Positions 21,268 through 32,708 are shown, counted from the first letter of the stretch. The stretch is DNA of 64,000 nucleotides from Brachyhypopomus gauderio (GCF_052324685.1 NW_027506911.1:836001-900000), one strand, 5' to 3'. The notes: generated by a model not told the origin, from the letters alone. Numbers and translations are program-made.

Positions 21268-21395
21268 TGAGGTGAACATGAGGTGATTAAAGCATATGAT
21301 TGGATGAACATGAATACACACATGATTTGACAATTGTATATTGGCTCCTCCCCACACGCCCCCTCCACGCTTGTTGTTCTCATGATGGTCTGAGA
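21268..21395 (-). repeat. Inverted copy of the 11355-11487 repeat
   Basis: It contains GAGGTGAACATGAGGTGATT, AAAGCATATGATTGGATGAA and TGTATATTGGCTCC, matching the reverse complement of 11355-11487. Confidence 0.75.
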
Positions 21396-22045
21396 GCCGA
21401 CATGACCACTTCCATGTTGAGACTAGGAGGCCATCTGGCGTCTCCAGCGAGGTCGGTTTAGGTACACCTCAGTCCCGGAATGGGCCGAGGACGTCCATGG
21501 TGGACAATACAGTTTTCTAAGGCCTTACTAAGACGTATGGGACACCAAACAGGTTCAGTGTCCCTTCTATATGGTTAACACATTTATGAATCACATCTCT
21601 AAGTATGTGTCTACTATGATTAACAGATACTAAGTAACATAAGATGGGAACATTACTAAAGAACTAAAAAAATGACTACTATTACGTAAATAATAAAGGC
21701 CATGGGAGAATGTGTTGCTACATTGTTGTAGTAAAATCTAATTGTATAATTAGTGTACATAATGTGTTGCAACATTTACTGAAACATTTGTAGTTAAATA
21801 CACTGAAAATTATGAGTTACTTGAATTATATGCTTTGTTACTTGCTGTTCTTACGTGGAAAAACTTTCCTAAGTTTTTTTAAGTAAACCCTACTCCACAT
21901 TTTTTTCAGTGTATGGAACATGCAGGTAGAATTACAGCAACCAGGTTTTGGACAGAACTCTGAACCTCAAAACTCACAACACAGTATAGAGACATCTGTA
22001 ACCTTGACTACCCAACACTACCTCACGTTTCACACTTGGTTTAGA
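21396..22045. other. No recognised feature
   Basis: AT-rich sequence apart from a GC-richer part at about 21410-21520. No splice-bounded frame or terminal repeat was seen. Confidence 0.4.
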
Positions 22046-22049
22046 CTAC

Positions 22050-22200
22050 ATGGTCTACATAGACTACATTGGTTTAGACTACATCTCCGAAGATGAGATG
22101 GCTCTGTGTGATGGTCCTATTAGACTTGAGGAGGTTATAGATGCAATCAATCAATTAAAAAATAATAAGTCACCTGGCACTGAAGGGCTGGTCCCAGAAT
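22050..22200 (+). pseudogene. L1/Tx1-like LINE RT fragment
   Basis: The short frame reading SEDEMALCDGPIRLEEVIDA then INQLKNNKSPGTEGLVPEFY is the start of the RT domain of L1/Tx1-group LINEs (KSPG.DG...EFYK). It ends abruptly at about 22206, where E/G-rich low-complexity sequence begins. Confidence 0.7.
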
Positions 22201-22205
22201 TCTAC

Positions 22206-22760
22206 AAATGGAGCCTGAGCTGGAGCCTGGGCAGCGAGGAGGAGATGGAGGTCGAGGAAGACGCTCCCACTGCCAGGTCCGTGGGGCGAGCGCCAGGAGG
22301 AGGTGGAGTTTCCCGAGAGGGGTCGAGGAGAGAGGAGAGTGAGTGTCCTCAGACCCACTCAGACCCATTCAGACCCAAGGTGGATGGTCTTCTTCCTCCT
22401 CGCCCTCACCGTAGTACTCGGTGGGGGCGGAGCATAGAGGGGGGATAAGCTTCCTCTTCTTCCCCTTCACCCTCACCGTAGTCAACGGTGGGGCGGAACA
22501 AACCGAGGGAGCCTGATCTTCATCCTCCTCGCCCTCTTCTTCCTCCTCGCCCTCACCATAGTACTGGTACTGGTACTGGAGCGGAGCATACAGAGGGGGG
22601 ATAGTCCTCGGTCTCCTCTTCCTCCTCGCCCTCTGATTCCTTCCCCTCAAACTCACTCTCAGGGGTCTTCTCCATGGAGCAGAGTTTGAGCGAGCCAACC
22701 CTCAGGGGCAAGAGGTCCCGGGAAGGAGAGGGGTGTTGCTCCCTCCATATCCGACGAGTA
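22206..22760. repeat. GAG/CTC-rich low-complexity and short imperfect repeats
   Basis: Purine-rich sequence up to 22350, then pyrimidine-rich repeats of CTTCCTCCTCGCCCTCACC with interspersed TAGTACTGG and CGGAGCATA. On the minus strand this reads as glutamate-rich YYGEGEEEE units. Open frames here follow from composition; no gene is supported. Confidence 0.6.
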
Positions 22761-23127
22761 GACGCAGACAACGTAAACACACGCCCAAAAGGGGTCGGGG
22801 ACCGCAATGTGATTTTATTGCTTTTCACAATGAGATCAAGCAATACATTCGGACAATCAAAGACTCAGACACACAAAAGGCACTTCGAACCATTGAGGAA
22901 TGTACGGCTTTGAATGTTTTCTTATGATCTTGATCCCCCTAGAATTTTCTTCTCTGTTCTGTTCATAAGTTAGTTTTTTTCTCTTGAGTGTGCTATTTGT
23001 GCTATTTCTTTCTGTCTTTATCAACAAACAGTACGAAAAAAAAAAGCAACAGGTAACGTACCCTACCACCCTTATTTTAATTCTATACGGAATTAATGAG
23101 AAGGTCGTCACACATGTCGATTTTAAG
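22761..23127. other. No recognised feature
   Basis: Mixed sequence between the low-complexity block and the NLR-D intron fragment. A short plus-strand frame at 22733-22927 has no recognisable domain. Confidence 0.4.
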
Positions 23128-23488
23128 ATTTTTCAGTTGAATCTGTAAAGACTCTAACGTTTCCCAGCTGATGTTTTTCTCATTTAGTCACTGAATAGAC
23201 AGATTTTGTCCCATTGAAAGGAATGTCTTGGGCTTTAAATCACACTTTATTCGTTCTGAACTGGAATGTGTAAGTGGAACATTAGCTAAAAAAGAGTGAT
23301 ACTGGTTACCAAGAGATGGTGATAGTGTAACATGTCAGTCAAGTAAGCATTCAAGTACATATGAATGAATGAATGTTTAATTTATATACATTCATTTATA
23401 TACATATAATTTTATATAACACTATACAACAGTTACAGAAACAGGAAAACGTAATGAACTAATATGTTAAAATGTCCTTTTCCTGTAG
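23128..23488 (+). other. NLR-D: paralogous copy of the intron before the NLR-C repeat exon
   Basis: This stretch aligns with 56250-56534: TCTGTAAAGACTCTAACGTT against TCTGTAAAAACTATTAACGT, then AGGAATGTCTTGGGCTTTAA, the acceptor-proximal TAAAATGTC[C/A]TTTTCCT, and so on. It differs by substitutions and by an extra (ATGA)/TATA-rich part at 23360-23425. It stops at 23488, where ERV-C begins, so the following exon is lost. It shows that a further NLR copy stood here before the retroviral insertions. Confidence 0.75.
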
Positions 23489-23950
23489 TGTGTGGTGGAA
23501 TTGATGGCACAGAATTTGAGGTCTTATAATATATTAAGCAGTATTTATTTGATAGCAAGAGAGTTACAAAATATAAAAGTATAAAAGTATGATGTGAAGC
23601 TTACACTTCATGCAGTAACTCTGAACTGTCTCTCTCAGTCCAGATTCTTATAGTCAAAGTGTGTGTGTAGAAAAAACTAAGGATGCCTGCTTCCCAGGAG
23701 CAGTTATCAGTTTCCCTGGGATTCAACCTTGGGTGCTTAGAAACGGATAAGCAATATTATCACCAACTCTGCTGCTGCACAGAAAACTTCAGTCTTACAG
23801 AAAAACATCTTCAATATGGTTACAGTTAATTACTAAGCAGTACTTTTCACACAGACCGTGCTATAGTGTCTGCATGGACATGATTAACATGAATCACACA
23901 TGAATATAATCAATATCATTCTTTCAGTAGTCATTCTTTCAGAAAGCTTT
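23489..23950 (-). repeat. Putative 3' LTR of ERV-C
   Basis: Its left edge coincides with the point where NLR homology stops. The first bases TGTGTGGTGGAATT resemble the corresponding edge of the ERV-A LTR. There is no second copy to confirm it, and the inner boundary is uncertain. Confidence 0.35.
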
Positions 23951-24031
23951 AGGAATCATCTGGTTCTGCAACCCAGTCGCCAGGAATGAAGGAGTGGAGC
24001 AGATGGTCTGCTGGTTCTAGCAACACTGCTT

Positions 24032-24876
24032 TCACCTGCTTAGACACAGTACATAGACTTGTACAAAGACAAACTTTTGAATTAGTTGTTTATTCAACAG
24101 GTGCATCTCCAGCTCTGCTGGTCCGAGACCTGTGTTGGGAGGCCTGCCAAAGACAATTTCAAATGCTGACAGCTCTGTCTTAGCTTGTGGTCTGGTCCTA
24201 CACTGCCACAACACTAATGGCAAACATTTTGTCCAGAACATCTTTGTTTCCTGGCTGGTCTTGACAAGACCTGCTTTTATTGTGCAGTTTGCTCTTTGCA
24301 CTGCGCCTGCAGGGTGGTAGCTGTAATGCTTGCGCATGTCTATACCTACATATTTAGTCTGATTTTGAAGTCCTGCGTGGACAAAGGGTGCCCCGTTATC
24401 ACTGGAAATTCTCTGTGGCAGACCCCACCGGGGAATGATCTCTCTCAGGAACACCTTAGAAACCGCATCACTGTCCTGTTTCCCTGTTGGAAAAGCTTCC
24501 ACCCACTTACTGAACATGCATACACATACTAGAAGGAACTTCTTTCCTTCAGATGGTGTTAGTTCCACAAAGTCTATTTGCCAATTTTGAAACGGTTCTG
24601 TCAGGTGTCCTGATGGGGCTGGTATTGTGTTGGTGTCTCTTCTAGTGGAGTTCTGTGTACAGATCAAACATTTTTAACAAAACTTTTGAGTATAAGTAGT
24701 GATACCTGGTCTATTCCCCCTTTGCTCATGTGACTCCTCCCATGAGCAATCCTAACTAGGCCTCGCATGTAAGCCTTTGGTAGGCAAGGTCTAGCAGTAT
24801 CAGGGTGTACCCACACGCCTCCTGTTTTAACACAGCCCGCCCGTTTCCACTGGGCCTTCTCCTCTGAGGAGGCCAT
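24032..24876 (-). pseudogene. ERV-C integrase remnant
   Basis: Minus-strand frames 24876-24664 and 24667-24032 carry an HHCC zinc region (AYMRGLVRIAHGRSHMSKGG), then the catalytic core with WQIDFVELT and SSDNGAPF. A third acidic position is in the AVQRANCT phrase, where the usual AVERANG glutamate is replaced by glutamine. The segment ends in ELSAFEIVFGRPPNTG. Loss of the catalytic Glu and a frame break between the zinc and core parts make it inactive. It is clearly homologous to the ERV-A integrase at 29995-30740. Confidence 0.8.
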
Positions 24877-24899
24877 TTGTTGGATATCAATTGTAGTTA

Positions 24900-26156
24900 T
24901 TGGGGTGAATGCATGTTCTTGTTGGGTGGCTTGTAAGTTAGGCGTCGCATGCGCTGTGGCTTTTGCAGTGGCATCTGTAAAAGCATCACCTCTCGCTACC
25001 TCATCTTGGGATGAGGTGTGCGCTGTGCATTTAATGATTGCTACTTGCGCTGGTAGCTGGACAGCATCTAGTAGTTGCGCTACTAGTTTGTGGTTCTTAA
25101 TTTTGCTGCCAGAACTAGTTAGGAAATCTCTGTCTTTCTATATGGCGCCAAAATCGTGCACTACTCCCCAATCATTTTTTTTTTTTTGAAAAGGCAAACC
25201 AATCTGGCTATCTGGATGAACTGGAATGCTAAAAAAAAGAAAAATGCATTGGCAAGATCCACTACACTGAACCACTAGCTGTCTGGGGGAACCTGAGAGA
25301 GAATGGTGTAGCCTAAGGATTTGGGACTTCTGGAGATCTAGGGTGTGCTGCCACTTGACAGCTTGCAAATCCTGAACAAACCTCCATTCCTCTCGCCCTG
25401 GCTTCTTAACTGGGAAAACTGGGAATTCTTACTGGTGAGGTTTTGCATGGCACTATCACGCCAGCCTCTCGTAGTAATTGGAAAACGGACCTGATGCCTT
25501 TCATGGCTTCAGGTTTCAATGGGTATGGGTGTTATTTGGGTCTGTAATCAGATTTGGGAACGATGCACACATCTTTTAATGAGGCCCACATCGTTCTTTC
25601 CCTTAACCAACAGAGCTTGCGGAACTTTTGCCAATTCTAATTCTTCCGCTGGGAGGTGTGTCATACGTATGGCCTTTGTTTGTGTTTTGTCATTTTGGTC
25701 AAATAATTCCAGTGTGTTAGGTAGTGATATGTGGGGCGTGGCCCATGGAACACAATAGAGATTCATTTGTCCTTCACTCAATCTCACTAGGCCTGCTGCT
25801 CATGTGTCGTTCAAGTCAGTCATGGTCATAAAGTCATGCAGCTCTGCATAGAACCTGGTCTCATACTCTGTATCTGGTCCGTCAGATATGTATGTGCAAT
25901 GAAATGTGTCACTTGGTTTAATGTAAAAAATCTGCTGGTAACACATAAGTCACTTATGCCATGAAATGCTTTCTGATTCCCCCTTCGGTGCCCCTGTACT
26001 GCCATTTATAGGCATAACCTGGTTGTCCTGATGCCAATTGAATTAATTGGGGCTCTCCCCAAAACAAAAATAGCCCATTCTGGCCACTTTGGAGTGTGTA
26101 TTGCAATTTACACATCAAATCTCAAAACATTACATTAGCTGGGCACGTAGCGGAGA
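24900..26156 (-). pseudogene. ERV-C RT/RNase H remnants with a large deletion
   Basis: Right to left on the minus strand: the linker region after protease with FHCTYISDGP (about 25900) and PHISL (about 25733); the RT start (VPQALLVKGKNDVGLI); RT N-terminal pieces with FFSIPVHPDSQIGLPF at about 25200; then an A-run and directly WGVVHDFGAI of RNase H. In ERV-A these last two motifs are about 800 codons-worth of DNA apart, so the RT palm with its catalytic YVDD and the start of RNase H are deleted here. Several stops and frame changes are present. Confidence 0.7.
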
Positions 26157-26486
26157 TCAGGAAGCTATGTTCAAATCATTATTATCTACATTACACTGTA
26201 TAAACACAGACACTCTCTCTAAGACAGTTAGCCCTCCCACACCCATTACTCTGACAGTTTTATCATGCTTCATTTCACAATTTATCTGGTCAACCATTAT
26301 AACGGAGTGTGTTGCTCCACTGTCTACCAAAAATTTAAGTTTTCGTTTTTCAACCATTATTTCTACCTGTGGGAGTGCTGCTGGGTTTTTACTAATTAGC
26401 TGGACAAAAGAGTAATCTAAATTTGGTACTTTCCTTTTGCTGTATTCTACCCTCAGTGGCCCGTCGCTGTCCTGCCTCCCCGCCAC
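26157..26486 (-). pseudogene. ERV-C protease
   Basis: An open frame of about 109 codons with the aspartic protease active site FLVDSGATHSVI. It continues in frame from gag across the single UGA stop at 26490-26492. Flap-like VMGVGGLTV follows. Downstream the frame breaks. Confidence 0.75.
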
Positions 26487-26489
26487 CCG

Positions 26490-27961
26490 TCAGTCCTGGC
26501 CTCTTTCCTCAGTGGTCAGATGGCCATCTTTGGACTCTGGACAGTCTCTAGCAAAATGTCCTTGTTTGCCGCAATTGTAGCATGTGTCTTTGTCTTTGTT
26601 TCTCTGTCCACCACCTCCTCCATCTTCTCCGCCTCTGCCTCGGCCTCTTCCTCTGCTACTGATGTAATCTTGGCTGGTCTGGACCATAGTCAGCATAGCT
26701 TGCTGCTGTATGTCGCTCTGTTTCTGAGTTTTCTTCTTCTCCTTATTTATGAGCTGTGCCTCGTGGTATTTAGAGTGATCTTCTATCACCGACAGAGGAG
26801 CTCTGTTGTATGCAATGCAGTTGGCTCTGATGAGGTTGCTGATGTCTTTTGTCATGTTCTCCAGGAAAGTGTTTCTCAGATGGGCTTCCCACGAGCCAAC
26901 GTCTGCCGGGCCGTTGGCACGTTGTGCTGGTGCTTCGATTCCGCAGTGGTCTGTATGGACTCTGGTCAGTCGAACGAGGAAGCCACTGATAGACTCTCCA
27001 TCTTCTTGTTTGCAAACTGCTATCTTGTCTGTGTTGACGGAGACTGGATAGGCAGCTTCCACTCTTTCCACCAGACGTCTTATCATGTCTCTGTATGGTC
27101 CGTTCAGATCAGCTCCCCCTCCATCAGGGGCGTCCCACTCAGGTAGGTGGAGACGGACATCACCTGGATTCCAGTTATGTTCGATCTTGTTGAACTGAGG
27201 TCCGAGTTTGACCACCAGTACGTTTCAGTTCTGATTGGGTCGGTCTACAGGACCGAACAAAAGCCACAAGTTCTTCTCCAAAGCGCCGTCCTCCTATGTC
27301 AGATGGTTTGCCCATACCCTCGCCTGCTTTCATGATGTCATCAGAAGTCCAGTGTCTGTGCACCATGATAACTCCGTCCAGGCCGGAGACTTTTACCATC
27401 GGGAACTGTGTGACCACTGGTTCGGGCGTGGTTATCATCATCTGGTGGGCTGTCTGATTGGCGGCGGGTATCCACAACGGTGGGTATCTGTTGTGAGGCG
27501 GGTGTGGGAGTGGTGCAGCTGCAGCGGCTCCCTCTCCCCCAGGTACTCCGGGTGGTGGGCGACATCTCGTTGGGGTGGCATCGAGGTCAGGATCAGCTAA
27601 GGAGACACACTGGGACACCTTATTAGTATTTTCTCCAAGCCCTACCTGCATAACCTTCTTTTGCATATTAGCTCTCTTTTGAGCCTCCTCTAACCAACAC
27701 TTTGCCTTGTGCAACATATCTTCTTTATTGTCATCAAAATACTTTCTTATTATCCTTTTTAGGTCTCTCTTGAACCCTTTGTATCAACTTTCCCAAATAC
27801 ACCACACTCAGTGAGCCACTTGGCGCAAACCCACAATTTTCTATCCAGTATGGAACATGTTTGCAGCAGTCAGTACCATAAAGTCTATTCATCTGTTCAA
27901 AAATGCTATTGGGATGTTGGCTGACATCAAAGGCATATTTTTTACTGTTACTTAAACCCAT
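26490..27961 (-). pseudogene. ERV-C gag, frameshifted
   Basis: Gag is read from 27961 (MGLSNSKKYAF: Met-Gly start suited to N-myristoylation) through 27734, resumes in another frame at 27717-27175, and in a third at 27215-26490. It contains a capsid-like region and a CCHC zinc knuckle CYNCGKQGHFARDC near the end. Proline-rich and ADPDLD segments match the layout of the 574-codon gag of ERV-A. At least two frame breaks inactivate it. It ends with UGA followed by CGG. Confidence 0.8.
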
Positions 27962-28337
27962 CCTTTAAATAATCAAAATACAAATTGCTATTAAAAATAC
28001 AAATTGCTATCAAAAACACTTATTTACTGCTTAACATATATTGGATCTCAATTTAGTTCCAACAATGGCCGTGAATAGGTCCCTCCTATAGCCTCGCACT
28101 GAATCAACCCGGGTCCTTATACGTTAATGTACGTCTACAAGAATGGCCTTTTCTCTAGTTAGGCGTCTAAATAGGCCTATTCTCTTAATAGGCTCTTTAT
28201 TACTCCCAGAGTAATATTCCTTTCCTATTTCAATGCAGGCAGGGACGCCTATTCCGTGGAAAACTACAAACAAGTTTTTTTTATTCACTTACGATTGCGT
28301 GCCACCACCACGTTCTTTTTGTTTGTTGGATGAGGCG

Positions 28338-28889
28338 TGTCGTGGAAATTTTCTAATAAATGGATGAGGACTCAGACGTGGTTAAAATGATTGATTTAAT
28401 AAGACAAAAATCACGCAGACATGAGAGTCTCATTCAAGCATGACACTCTGAAGGAAGAGGGCAGTCCTCTTCCCTTTTATACACAGTTCAACAGTTCTAA
28501 CAGGCAAGTTATTATTAGCACAGCATGTACCAAAACACAGGTATCCAGCAGGCTACTTTTACCTAACGTGTGTGTATCTCCTAATATGGACTCTCCTAGA
28601 GTTAGTGGAAGAAACTGGTGTATCAATAGAATGCAAAGACAGCTGAATCCCAGGATAGTGGACTAGTGACACTCAGTTGACAAAGTGCTCTGACCTTCTG
28701 CACTTTGCCTGACCTTGGCCATAGTATGGAACACATGAGCTAAACCTGGTTACACTGAATCACACTAAGTCAGTATGTAGTCCTTCTGCTTAACCAAAAT
28801 GGACAAATACTAACTCATAAGTATTATAATAATCTCTAAACATAATCTAATCAATGATAATTAATCAATAATCAATAATTTCTGTCACA
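28338..28889 (-). repeat. ERV-A 3' LTR
   Basis: 552 bp, from TGTCGTGG on the plus strand to CTGTCACA (TGTGACAG...CCACGACA on the coding strand). A TATA box (TATAAAAG on the minus strand) is at 28474-28481. It is repeated at 37766-37870 plus 50237-50675, with near identity outside an 8-bp gap. Confidence 0.92.
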
Positions 28890-28902
28890 CTTCCCCCCTT
28901 TG
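28890..28902 (-). promoter_or_regulatory. ERV-A polypurine tract
   Basis: CAAAGGGGGGAAG on the minus strand, immediately upstream of the 3' LTR, the position of the plus-strand primer. Confidence 0.8.
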
Positions 28903-29039
28903 ATTCTGTGTAATCATCAAAAAGAGAGAATAAATCATCAATTCTATAGAATATCAACTTAAGTCAGGTCCTAGAGTCAGTTAAGCTGCTCAAGGCCATC
29001 CAGGCACCAGGTCATCCCAGTTATCTTCATTAAACATCC

Positions 29040-30047
29040 TCAGTCTGTCTCAGTACGAGAAGCCAAAGTCAGAACTTGCCATGCAAGTCCATTGACCCTA
29101 TTTATAGTCGCAGCAGATCCTTCCCCAAGGAACAATGACCAACCCACAGCAACCGCTGGGGTAGACCACGGGTCTGCTAACGTGTAACCTTTAAACTTAC
29201 CAGGGATCCCCTCCAGTGAGGCATCCCGTGGGACACGATTTGGCATACTATAAATTAACACTGGGGGAGTAAGAAAAACAGGAGTACAACACCCTCCCCA
29301 GGCGAACTGAAAACTGACTCCTGTTGAATGATATCTTCTCTCAGGTAGAGCAGAATAGGTCTTCTCTCCGCATGCCCACATCATCGCCCCTTCTGTTACT
29401 GGGTTTACGATGCCATTACAAGAGGTGAAACTCCATTTTGCAGAGGAGTTATTTAATCTAATGGTACATGTTGATCCATCTCTGGATGTCGCTACAAAAT
29501 CAACCTGACACTTGGTGTGTCCTATCCATGGATCACCTTTCAAAGCCCCCTCTGAGCAGAGGCACCACTCTCCCTCAACAGGGGTGGTGTCAAATGTCAT
29601 GTTGCGAATGCCGGCTCGTGACACCTCATCATTCGGTTCACAGTTGTCATTCCTATGATCTATACTTGCAACATTATCACCTACCCAAGCTGGAACCTTA
29701 CCACTATGAATGATAGTGTAAGACATGTTGTAAAATTGACCTGTTAACCTGTCAATCTCACATATGGGCCTGTTAATTAACATTGTAGCCATTTCATAAG
29801 TGATCGGTGTTGGTGTCCACGGCACATGGAAAGGATGGCAAACCAGACTAGGCTGGTTCGGTTTCACTGCAGCAGCAGTGACAACGGACATCGCACATGC
29901 TAAGTTTTCCTCACACCTCTCCTCCGGTGTGGGGAAGATGACAGTTGACTCTCCTGTTGAGAAAAACAACATGTACAAAAACAACAGCATAACATTAATT
30001 CTGGTGGCTGTTCTGGAGCTCTTTTGCAGTGGGTGTAATGTGTCCAC
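29040..30047 (-). pseudogene. ERV-A env, surface-type part only
   Basis: A 335-codon frame beginning with a hydrophobic signal-like stretch (INVMLLFLYMLFFSTG, residues 17-32) and rich in cysteines and N-glycosylation sequons (NMS, NMT, NNSS). It looks like a retroviral surface glycoprotein. I see no furin site, immunosuppressive-type motif or membrane anchor before the stop, and only about 140 bp remain before the polypurine tract. The transmembrane subunit is therefore missing or deleted. Its start overlaps the end of integrase, as in many retroviruses. Non-functional as an entry protein in its present form. Confidence 0.65.
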
Positions 30048-32122
30048 GTCGCTCGCTGGTCTTCACAGCTGTATTGGTTGTTAGCAACACTTGGAAGGGT
30101 CCCAGCCACCTGGGTTGGTTCCACCTCCGTCGGCGGAAGTCTTTGATCAGCACCCAGTCTCCCGGCTGGAACTCGAGCAGTGGGTTCTCTGACACCTCAG
30201 GCAGCACCGCCTTCACCTGCTTAGACACATCAGAAAGAGACTTGTGCAGAATCACACAGTACTGCAGCAGTGGCTCATTTATCAAGTGTGTGTCCCAGTC
30301 GGGCGGCCCAACCCCCGTGTTTGGAGGCCTTCCAAACACAATCTCAAAGGCTGATAAGCCTGTGCGAACTTGGGGCCTAGTGCGGTTCTGCCACAAAACC
30401 AGGGGCAGACACTTTACCCAGTTCAACCCTGTTTCCTGAGTTAATTTAGAAAGCCCCATTTTAATTGTGCCATTAGCTCTCTCCACTGCACCTGCGTAGA
30501 TGGGTGATAACTGCAATGCTTTCTCATGTCTACACCCAAGTACTTAGTTAATTCTTTTAACCCTTCGTGTACGAAAGGAGTGCCATTGTCACTTGACACC
30601 CTCCTGGGTAAACCCCAGCGTGGAATAATTTCTCTCAGTAACAACCTTGCTACAGTTTCTGAATCCTGCTTCGAAGTGGGGAAAGCCTCCGTCCATTTGC
30701 TAAACATACACACACACAAGCATGTATTTCTTCCCTTCAACAGGTGTTAGTTCAACAAAATCAATTTGCCAGTGTTGAAACGGTTCGGTGGGAGGCGGGT
30801 GTCCGGCAGGTGCATGCTTCGTCCTGTTATCCCTCTGTGGAGTGTTCTCTGCACAAACCAGACATCGTGAACAAAAATTTTGGGTTAGTGAGGTTATTCC
30901 TGGTGCGTGCCAATGTCTCGTTATCAGTGATACAATCCCTCCCTTGCACATGTGAGCTCTCCCATGTGCAATTTCAATCAGGCCTCTCATGTAGGCTGTA
31001 GGGAGACACGGCTTACCTGTTCCTGTGTGTATCCACACTCCCCCCACTGTTTTGCACCCTCCCTTTGCCCACTTTTGCTTCTCTTTTACTGTAGCTTGTG
31101 TTTGAATAGCTCTAGTTGTGAGAGGTGTGTCTTCAGCATCGCTGTGATCTGCCACCATCATTTGTGTGTGTGGAGCCTGTGAGGCTGTGTGTTGAGCTGT
31201 AGCATCAGCAAGGGCATTGCCCCTTGCTACTGTGTCGCCTGTTCTGGTGTGTGCGGCACATTTAATAATAGCAATTTGTGATGGTAGTTGCACGGCCTCT
31301 AACAGGTCTGAGACTAATTGGTGGTTTTTTATATTTGACCCTGAGCTGGTCAGGAACTGCCTATGCTTCCAAATGGCTCCAAAATCATGCACTACCCCCC
31401 ATGCATACCTGGAGTCGGTCCAGATGTTTACAGTTTGCCCCTCAGCTAGCCGACACGCTCTAGTGAGGGCTATCAGTTCAGCTGCTTGTGCGGAGTAGTG
31501 AGAGGGGAGCAAATTTGTTTCCAAAACCTCTGTGTGTGTGACTATAGCATAGGCTACTCCGTTAACACCTTGATCGTCTCTCTTAGCAGAGCCGTCAACA
31601 AACAGTTCTAACTCAGCATTGTGCAAAGGCTCCTCTTTAAGATCTATTCGTGGTGTCACAGCTGTTTCCAGCACCTGCTGGCAGTCATAAGGCTCTCCCT
31701 CCTCCTCTGTGGGAAGTAGAGTGGACGGGTTTAAAATTGTACACCGCTTCACAGTAATGTTTGGCATGTCCAGTAATGCTGTGTGATACCTTAACCACCT
31801 CTGTGTGGATAAATGTGCTACTCTCTGGTCCTGTAAGATTCGAGAAACAGCATGAGGGACCAATAATGTGAGTTGAGCATACCCCACAATGTCTCTAGAT
31901 GCTATCAGTGCTTTTTCTGCAGCAGCTATCGCACACACACAAAGGGGCAGCCCAGCTGCCACGGGGTCTAATTTCCCTGAAAAGTAGGCTACAGGCCTTT
32001 GCCTGTCACCGTGAGCTTGAGTCAAAACGCTTGTCATGTATGCTCCCTTTACATCAACTGTCTGTTCAAATGGCTTTTGGGGGTCTGGTATCCCCAGAGC
32101 AGGCATGACCTGAAGTAATTCT
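29995..32122 (-). pseudogene. ERV-A RNase H and integrase, frameshifted
   Basis: From 32122 down: the RT connection (ELLQVMPALGIPDPQKPFEQ); RNase H with LFVDGSAK, AAELIALTRAC and IWTDSRYAWGVVH (D, E, D); integrase zinc domain (HGRAHMCKGG... CSRCLVC); catalytic core with WQIDFVEL, SSDNGTPF and GAVERANG (D, D, E); and a C-terminal GDWVLIKDFRRRRWNQPRW (GPY/F-type) region. The frame is open to about 30700. It shifts near 30735 and again near 30516, so integrase is split over three frames. In family terms this is a gammaretrovirus-like pol. Confidence 0.85.
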
Positions 32123-32126
32123 TTAA

Positions 32127-32344
32127 CACTAGAGCTCCTGAGAATTCAGGATTCTGAGGACATCACCCCTCCTTCTTCACCTTCTTGCCAGCAATTAGCA
32201 AAGCCAAACATCACCCTTTATTATGTTAATTCACAGAGCAAGACTGAGGCAGCAGCCTCACCCAGAAAGTCTCTGATCACAGAGATCACACATCACAAAC
32301 AAGCAGAAACACAAATGCTTCTATCAAATGCTTCTAACACAAAT

Positions 32345-32408
<64 letters not shown>

Positions 32409-32504
32409 TATAAGAAATGTACAAAGAGCAAGATTCAAGCCTGCTGTTTAGATCATAAACAAGCAGAAACACAAATGCTTCTATCAAATGCTTCTAACAC
32501 AAAT

Positions 32505-32552
<48 letters not shown>

Positions 32553-32648
32553 TATAAGAAATGTACAAAGAGCAAGATTCAAGCCTGCTGTTTAGATCAC
32601 AAACAAGCAGAAACACAAATGCTTCTATCAAATGCTTCTAACACAAAT

Positions 32649-32708
<60 letters not shown>

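Larger units (their letters stand above)
23489..28337 (-). mobile_element. ERV-C: decayed gamma/epsilon-like endogenous retrovirus
   Basis: A minus-strand provirus with gag, protease, RT, RNase H and integrase remnants in order from 27961 down to about 24000. It is related to ERV-A: same gag start type, same UGA-CGG gag-pol junction and the same two-histidine region. Env is gone; a few C-terminal integrase codons near 23960-24040 are followed directly by LTR-like sequence. The stretch 23489-23950 (TGTGTGGTGGAATTG... at the left edge, compare TGTCGTGGAAATT in ERV-A) may be its 3' LTR. The leader 27962-28337 abuts the ERV-A LTR, and no 5' LTR of its own was found. Confidence 0.75.

Noticed and set aside
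22369..22843. Minus-strand glutamate-rich frames
   Set aside because: They follow from CTC/GAG-rich low-complexity repeats in several overlapping frames; no conserved motif.
26520..27146. 208-codon plus-strand frame with Ser/Leu-rich product
   Set aside because: Antisense of the ERV-C gag coding region; no recognisable domain.
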